A stretch of 64,000 nt of DNA from RGIG5952 sp045603485 (lineage in GTDB: Bacteria; Verrucomicrobiota; Kiritimatiellia; RFP12; JAAYLN01), in assembly GCA_045603485.1 (NCBI GenBank), contig JAZUMF010000028.1, positions 1 to 64,000 on the forward strand, given 5' to 3'. This document shows, piece after piece, positions 59,836-64,000 of the stretch. A program made the translations under genes and the position numbers. Below the pieces are notes generated by a model. It made no database searches. It worked only from the letters and a program-made list of their open reading frames with translations, and was not told the origin of the DNA. How positions within the stretch are numbered: the first letter of the stretch is position 1; every line of letters begins with the position of its first letter.

Positions 59836-60314
59836 TGAAGTCTATAAAGAAAAGTAATGTAATGCGCCTCCTCGAACAAGCGGGCATTGAGTATGAGGCC
59901 TTTGAGTATGATGGCGAAGGCGGGCGTCTTACAGGAGAACAGATTGCCGAGAAGGCTGGTCAGCCCGTCGATTTGGTATGCAAGACTCTTGTCACCTGCA
60001 CAGAGCATAAGGAGTATTTTGTCTTTGTCATCAATGTCAAACGCAGCCTTGACTTGAAGCTTGCGGCGAAGGCCGCATCGGTCAAGGCATTGACGATGTT
60101 GCCTCTGAATAAACTCTTCCCTCTTACGGGCTATATGCATGGCGGTTGTTCGCCAGTAGGCATAAAGACTTCAATGAAGGTTTTTATCGATGAACCAATC
60201 GGCAAGAACGAAATAATGTATGTCAGCGGTGGTCGCATCGGTCTTAATGTAAAGGTGAATCCTGCCGAATTGGCAAAGCTTGTCAATGCGACCTTTGCAC
60301 CTGTCTCATGCTAG
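59835..60314 (+). CDS. ybaK: Cys-tRNA(Pro)/Cys-tRNA(Cys) deacylase
   Basis: Hydrolyses mischarged Cys-tRNA(Pro), a trans-editing step in protein synthesis. 159 residues, standard for YbaK. Motifs: GRLTGEQIAEKAGQPVDLVCKTLVT with the key Lys near 51, VFVINVKRSLDLKLAAKAAS, and the C-terminal GYMHGGCSPVGIKTSMKVFIDE and SGGRIGLNVKVNPAELAKL. Its ATG overlaps the ispH stop by one base (TAATG), so translation is coupled. It ends a plus-strand run that began near 45157. A possible GC-rich hairpin with a T-run lies at about 60342-60388. Confidence 0.95.
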   Translation: MKSIKKSNVMRLLEQAGIEYEAFEYDGEGGRLTGEQIAEKAGQPVDLVCKTLVTCTEHKEYFVFVINVKRSLDLKLAAKAASVKALTMLPLNKLFPLTGYMHGGCSPVGIKTSMKVFIDEPIGKNEIMYVSGGRIGLNVKVNPAELAKLVNATFAPVSC

Positions 60315-60414
60315 AAGATGTCGCTAAATCCGATTGGCGACTAGCGGCGGCGTATTGCGGTATGTAAGTGATGCCGCGCCGTTTTTATTTGATAGCAACT
60401 TTCAATTCAGAAAT

Positions 60415-60454
60415 AAAAAATCCGCATCGGCTGTTATATCAAGCCAATGCGGAT
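60415..60454 (-). terminator. Terminator of the ThuA-like gene
   Basis: Minus strand: stem ATCCGCAT/ATGCGGAT extended by a GGC/GCC pair, followed by a run of T (seen as AAAAAA at 60415-60420). It lies 80 bases beyond the ThuA stop. The gap 60315-60531 has no gene. Confidence 0.8.
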
Positions 60455-60531
60455 CTGCTGTCTTTGCAGCTTCCATGTGTTAGTGCGATGCCTTAGTTTG
60501 TCATCGCACTGTCGTAGGAAGAGCTTCCCTT

Positions 60532-61323
60532 TTACTTTGACTCGTGAAGGGCCGCTGTATCAATCTTGTCGATTGGATTTTCTGTTCTGACGGTCTCTGG
60601 CGCGGGGTCTCTGTTCCAGCAGGTTGTTTGCTGTGGGGGGAGTTCCGGATTTGCCCAGCGGACTGCATTGCCGATAATTTTGACGATACCAGGGTTGTGG
60701 TAGATGGGGAATGTCTCATGGCCGGGTGAGAAGTAGAAGATTTTGCCGGCTCCGCGTGTCAGTGTAAATCCAGAGCGGAATACATTGCCGCCTTCGTACC
60801 AGGAGATGAATACAACATGTGCGTCATTTGGGATTCCAAACGGTTCGCCGTACATTTCGGTATTTGGAACCTCAACATAATCCGGCAAGCCACGGGTGAT
60901 TGGGTGTTGCTTGTCGACGACCCAAACGAGCTCTTTTTCGCCGCATTCGCGCCAGCGAAGTGAGTTTGAGGTGCCGGTCAGGCGCCGGAATATCTTTGAA
61001 TAGTGCCCTGAATGGAGAACTATCAGCCCCATTCCTTCGAGAATGCGCGTGTGGATCTTGTCTACGAGAGCGTCTTCCACTTTTGCGTGCGCACAATGTC
61101 CCCACCAGACAAGGACATCTGTATTTGCCAATAATTCATCAGTAATGCCTTGATTGGGCATATCAAGGGAGACTGCTGTAATCTCTAAGTCGTCAGAAGC
61201 CAACTCTTCTTTCAGGGCGTTGTGGATGCCGTTGGGGTAGAAGGTGCGAATATATGCACCAAAGGCACTGTCTGCTGTTTCGTGCACATTTTCATTCCAG
61301 ATTGTAACTCTGATTTTAGCCAT
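60532..61323 (-). CDS. ThuA-like domain protein (trehalose utilisation family)
   Basis: 263 residues, no signal peptide. ThuA/glutamine-amidotransferase-like fold: RVTIWNENVHE at the N-terminus, LVWWGHCAHAKV, GMGLIVLHSGHYSKIF (about 108-123), and the C-terminal YFSPGHETFPIYHNPGIVKIIGNAVRWA, the last being the best family signature. ThuA proteins are linked to conversion of keto-sugars such as keto-trehalose. AAGGAT lies eight bases before the ATG. It is transcribed away from the TolC/RND genes' stop side but on the same strand, with a 67-base gap. Confidence 0.92.
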   Translation of the reverse strand: MAKIRVTIWNENVHETADSAFGAYIRTFYPNGIHNALKEELASDDLEITAVSLDMPNQGITDELLANTDVLVWWGHCAHAKVEDALVDKIHTRILEGMGLIVLHSGHYSKIFRRLTGTSNSLRWRECGEKELVWVVDKQHPITRGLPDYVEVPNTEMYGEPFGIPNDAHVVFISWYEGGNVFRSGFTLTRGAGKIFYFSPGHETFPIYHNPGIVKIIGNAVRWANPELPPQQTTCWNRDPAPETVRTENPIDKIDTAALHESK

Positions 61324-61390
61324 GGATAATCCTTTTTAAGTGGTGAAAAGCTATAGAGAATTTTACCATAAAACAGTTTCTTGTTCTATG

Positions 61391-62749
61391 TTATTCTCCT
61401 ATAAGCTGAGAGATGAGTATCTGTGAATCGTAGTAGTCGTACTTGGCAGAGACAACGGCGGCCTTTGCCGATGAGAGGGATACGAGGGCTTCGGAACGCT
61501 CTATTTCACTTGCCTGCCCAACTTCATAGCGCTGCGAGACTATGTTGTAGTTTTCTTCAGCCATTGTCTTTGATGCCGAGGCTACATCCAGTTGCTGGCG
61601 TGCGCGAATTGACGCGAGAATGGCTTGTGTCAGTTGACTTTTCAGTGAAAGCTCTTCTTCCGTCACCTTTGCGCGGGCTATACGAAGGTTTGATACTGCG
61701 GCATCTATTGCACGGCGTTTGCGCCCTGCGCAGAAGATGTGCTGTGAGAGCTGCCCAATCCCGGAGAGGTTCCAAAGAAGATCTCCGTCATGAGTTGCAG
61801 TGTACTGTATGGAGATGCCGAGCGACGGGTATAGGTCAGCGATTGTGTAGTCTACATAATCGCTTGCGCCTTGTGCCGCGGCGCGGAGCGAGGCTAGGGC
61901 AGGGGCGTTGGTTTTGGCTATCTCCATGAGCATCGCGGCATCATATCCGTTGTAGAGCCTAATTGTTGAGTCGCTAATTGCAAATTCCGGGGCGGAATCA
62001 ATGCCTAGTGCTTTGTTTAGCTCGGCTCTTGCCGTTAGGACGGTGTTGGATGCTGTTACCGCCGTAAGAACATCTTGAGCCCAGTTGACGCTTGCCTGTG
62101 TTACTGCATAGGCATTAACGGCTCCGACCTCATGGCGGGCCTGCATTTGCTCATAGTGGATTTTGCTTATATTGGCAGCTTCCGCTGCGACATCACGCAT
62201 TTCTTCACTTCGTTTTAGTGCGTAGCAGGCTTTGCGAACCGCGTAGCGTGTTGCATTTTCGGCAGCCTTGGCATTGCGTTCCGCGCCAATAAGCGAGTTT
62301 ATTGCGCGTCTGGTTGATGCTTTTGTTCTGCCAAAGTCGTAAACGAGCATATTGAGTGAAGCAGAGCCTCCAAAGACGCCGTCAGATTCGGTATCGGCAT
62401 CAGGAGATGTTTTTGAGGCTTTATATGTATAGCCTATTCCTGCGTCGACTGTAGGTATATATGACGATTTGATGTCGCGGAGTGCGATTTGCGCAAGTAT
62501 TACGCTTTCTTTGGCTTGAAAGAAGGCCGGGCTTGCGCGCAATGCGACATCCTCAAGGTCCGATATCGTAATGGCGTTATTGGTGGCGAGACCGGATTCT
62601 TCAAATGAAAGCGCCCGCTCTCCTTCGTGAATGATTGTGCCGTTCTGGGCTTTGCGCGCATTTTCAACCGATGCACATCCTGCTGCGAGCAGTAGCATAA
62701 AACAAGCGGCATGGCCTAGCGCGTACTTTGATTTCTGTATTGTAGTCAT
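61391..62749 (-). CDS. Outer-membrane efflux lipoprotein (TolC/OprM family)
   Basis: 452 residues with a lipoprotein signal peptide; lipobox LAAGC puts the Cys at 25. Two OEP (TolC) repeats: the first (about 60-235) includes DVALRASPAFFQAKESVILAQIALRDIKSSYIPTVDAGIGY, the second (about 265-445) includes YTIADLYPSLGISIQYTATHD and RYEVGQASEIERSEALVSL. It forms the outer-membrane channel for the RND pump encoded just upstream, with 14 bases between the RND stop and this start. The periplasmic adaptor is expected farther upstream, outside the window. Confidence 0.93.
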   Translation of the reverse strand: MTTIQKSKYALGHAACFMLLLAAGCASVENARKAQNGTIIHEGERALSFEESGLATNNAITISDLEDVALRASPAFFQAKESVILAQIALRDIKSSYIPTVDAGIGYTYKASKTSPDADTESDGVFGGSASLNMLVYDFGRTKASTRRAINSLIGAERNAKAAENATRYAVRKACYALKRSEEMRDVAAEAANISKIHYEQMQARHEVGAVNAYAVTQASVNWAQDVLTAVTASNTVLTARAELNKALGIDSAPEFAISDSTIRLYNGYDAAMLMEIAKTNAPALASLRAAAQGASDYVDYTIADLYPSLGISIQYTATHDGDLLWNLSGIGQLSQHIFCAGRKRRAIDAAVSNLRIARAKVTEEELSLKSQLTQAILASIRARQQLDVASASKTMAEENYNIVSQRYEVGQASEIERSEALVSLSSAKAAVVSAKYDYYDSQILISQLIGE

Positions 62750-62763
62750 TGCTTAAAATCTCC

Positions 62764-63999
62764 TTATCGTGAAGCTTCGTTTTCTTCTTCAAGACGCTTT
62801 TCAGCAGCAAGCTCCGCGGAGGTTTTCATGTGGAAGAGATGTTTGATTTTTTCGCGGATAATTTGGAAGAATGCGTACAGGCCGGGGGTGAGGATGATTC
62901 CAATGATTGTGGCAAGAAGCATTCCGGAGAATGTTGTGATACCAATGGCGCGGCGTGCATTCGCTCCGGCGCCGGTGGCGATGACGAGCGGAATAACGCC
63001 AAAGAGGAATGACCAAGCGGTCATAAGTACAGCCCTGTAGCGCATGTTGAAGCCATTGATTGCCGCAGTGATAATGTCATTCCCGGCCTCTCGCTCCTGC
63101 TTTGAGAATTCGACCATAAGAATGGCGTTTTTGGCGGTTAGACCGATGAGCATAACGAGACCGAGCTGGGCATAGATTGAAAGAGGTTCGGAGGTGAACC
63201 AGTCGCCGAGAAGCGCGCCGAGAACGGCTGTCGGAACGGTGACCATAACCGGAAGCGGAATAGTCCAACTCTCATACTGACCGACGAGGAAGAGGTAAGC
63301 AAAGATGACGGCAAGAGTCATGAGTCCTACAATCTTGCCCTGATTCTGCTTTTCTTGGAATGAAAGGTCGGTCCATTCGATTGTGGCGCCCTTCGGAATC
63401 GGCAATTTTTCAATTGCATCCATAAGGGTTTTAGAAGCGACTCCTGGTGCGGTTTGCGCAGACAACTTTGCCGCATCCTTTTTGTTGTAGCGCTGGAGGA
63501 GGCGGCTGCCGAGTCGGTACTCGAGCGTGGCAAGGGCGGAGAGGGGCACCAGCTCGCCTTTGTTGTTTGGGACTTGCAGCTCGAGAATCGAGGATAGCTC
63601 TTTACGGCGGCTTTCGTCCGCCTGTATCTTTACATAGTAGGATTGCCCTTTCATATTGAAGTCATTGACATAGTATGACGCCAATTGTGATTGCAATGTA
63701 AAGAAGATGGAGCTTATATTTACTCCGAGCGAGAGCGCTTTTTCGCGGTCTAGATTGAGGTATAGGTTTGGCGTGTTGGCGGCAAATGTGTTCATAGCGG
63801 AGGAGGCAAGTGGTTTGCCGTGGGCATCTTTCAGTGAACGGATGTCGTTGGCAAGCTTGTCCGCTGCCTCGCCGAGCTCTGTTGAAGAGAGTGAGCCGTC
63901 TGAGGTCAAGAACATTGATAGACCGCCTGTTTGTCCAAGACCCGGAATCGCAGGCGGAGCAAAGGCTATGATTCGCGCGTCTGGCATTGACATACCCAA
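62764..63999 (-). CDS. RND multidrug efflux permease, C-terminal part (cut by window edge)
   Basis: At least 411 residues, open at the window's right edge, so the gene begins beyond 64000. It is the last 40 percent of an AcrB/MexB (HAE1)-type pump: porter subdomain PC (about 20-165), the LPIPKGATIEWTDLSFQEKQNQGK segment, then membrane helices 7-12. The proton-relay Lys is in LTAKNAILMVEFSKQ (about 290), and GVIPLVIATGAGANARRAIGITTFSGML is the usual TM11 region. An inner-membrane proton-driven exporter of drugs or other amphiphiles. It forms an operon with the TolC-type gene. Confidence 0.95.
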   Translation of the reverse strand: MGMSMPDARIIAFAPPAIPGLGQTGGLSMFLTSDGSLSSTELGEAADKLANDIRSLKDAHGKPLASSAMNTFAANTPNLYLNLDREKALSLGVNISSIFFTLQSQLASYYVNDFNMKGQSYYVKIQADESRRKELSSILELQVPNNKGELVPLSALATLEYRLGSRLLQRYNKKDAAKLSAQTAPGVASKTLMDAIEKLPIPKGATIEWTDLSFQEKQNQGKIVGLMTLAVIFAYLFLVGQYESWTIPLPVMVTVPTAVLGALLGDWFTSEPLSIYAQLGLVMLIGLTAKNAILMVEFSKQEREAGNDIITAAINGFNMRYRAVLMTAWSFLFGVIPLVIATGAGANARRAIGITTFSGMLLATIIGIILTPGLYAFFQIIREKIKHLFHMKTSAELAAEKRLEEENEASR

Positions 64000-64000
64000 C

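Noticed and set aside
61423..61929. Plus-strand ORF of 168 codons opposite the TolC gene
   Set aside because: Arg/Leu/Ser-rich shadow of a clear OEP family gene.

Overview
The window reads as chromosome of a Gram-negative bacterium of the PVC superphylum, most likely a gut-type Kiritimatiellota/Lentisphaerota or close Verrucomicrobiota relative. The support is indirect: outer-membrane genes (TolC, RND pump, lipoproteins), a MoxR/Bat von Willebrand operon, two proteins with squalene-cyclase/prenyltransferase-type alpha/alpha toroids, DUF2723+TPR and beta-helix/PKD surface proteins, LamG-like secreted proteins, a GH95-type glycosidase, a RAYT transposase and the MEP isoprenoid pathway (ispF, ispH). 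Assignment below superphylum is inference.

Layout. 1-3000: the end of an rRNA operon (5S and terminator), an MFS transporter, an orphan glycyl-radical-enzyme activase and ispF. 3000-9800: an AT-rich accessory block with a decayed gene copy, a glycosidase-like gene and a run of secreted proteins of unknown function (LamG-like, Ca-binding-repeat and two paralogous small exported proteins). 9800-13600: tcdA, an SDR and a GH95-type glycosidase. 13600-14900: a relic region with an IS110-family transposase fragment and, upstream of it, a strongly structured stretch that may be a bridge-RNA relic. 14900-21200: envelope/carbohydrate genes (amidase, NAGPA-type phosphodiester glycosidase, PHP phosphoesterase, queuosine-precursor transporter, PgaC-like GT2, esterase). 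21300-29000: a TonB-like toroid protein, a parvulin, two unknown conserved proteins, and an ECF sigma factor translationally coupled to a membrane protein that joins an anti-sigma-like N-terminus to a toroid. 29100-35600: the MoxR-DUF58-DUF4381-like-BatA-BatB operon. 35600-37800: a metallophosphoesterase/TIM-barrel fusion and a hydrolase. 37800-40500: a RAYT transposase surrounded by four copies of a repeat that carries a consensus sigma-70 promoter, next to a tRNA-Pro/Pro/Thr operon and an RpiB-family gene. 40800-48400: a three-module beta-helix/PKD exported protein, a REP-like repeat pair and a DUF2723-TPR membrane protein. 48400-60300: a long plus-strand run with pgpA, an M15-like lipoprotein, argF, a fused murF-murD, a LysM lipoprotein, ftsW, mgtC, a gspL/gspM-like pair, an M50-like membrane protein, ispH and ybaK. 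60500-64000, minus strand: a ThuA-like protein, a TolC-type lipoprotein and the C-terminal part of an RND pump cut by the window edge.

How the parts fit. Most genes serve cell-envelope building (MurF/MurD, FtsW, LysM, amidase, M15-like peptidase, PgpA, GT2), secretion/export (GspL/M, RND-TolC, Bat operon) and glycan use (GH95, GH-like, RpiB). Two regulatory themes are visible in the DNA. One is a set of promoters whose TATAAT lies only 7-10 bases before the ATG with no Shine-Dalgarno, which predicts leaderless mRNAs. The other is the promoter-bearing repeat around the RAYT gene. The least explained pieces are the 5.1-9.8 kb secreted-protein block, the sigma factor/toroid anti-sigma pair, the MurF-MurD fusion and the promoter repeats.
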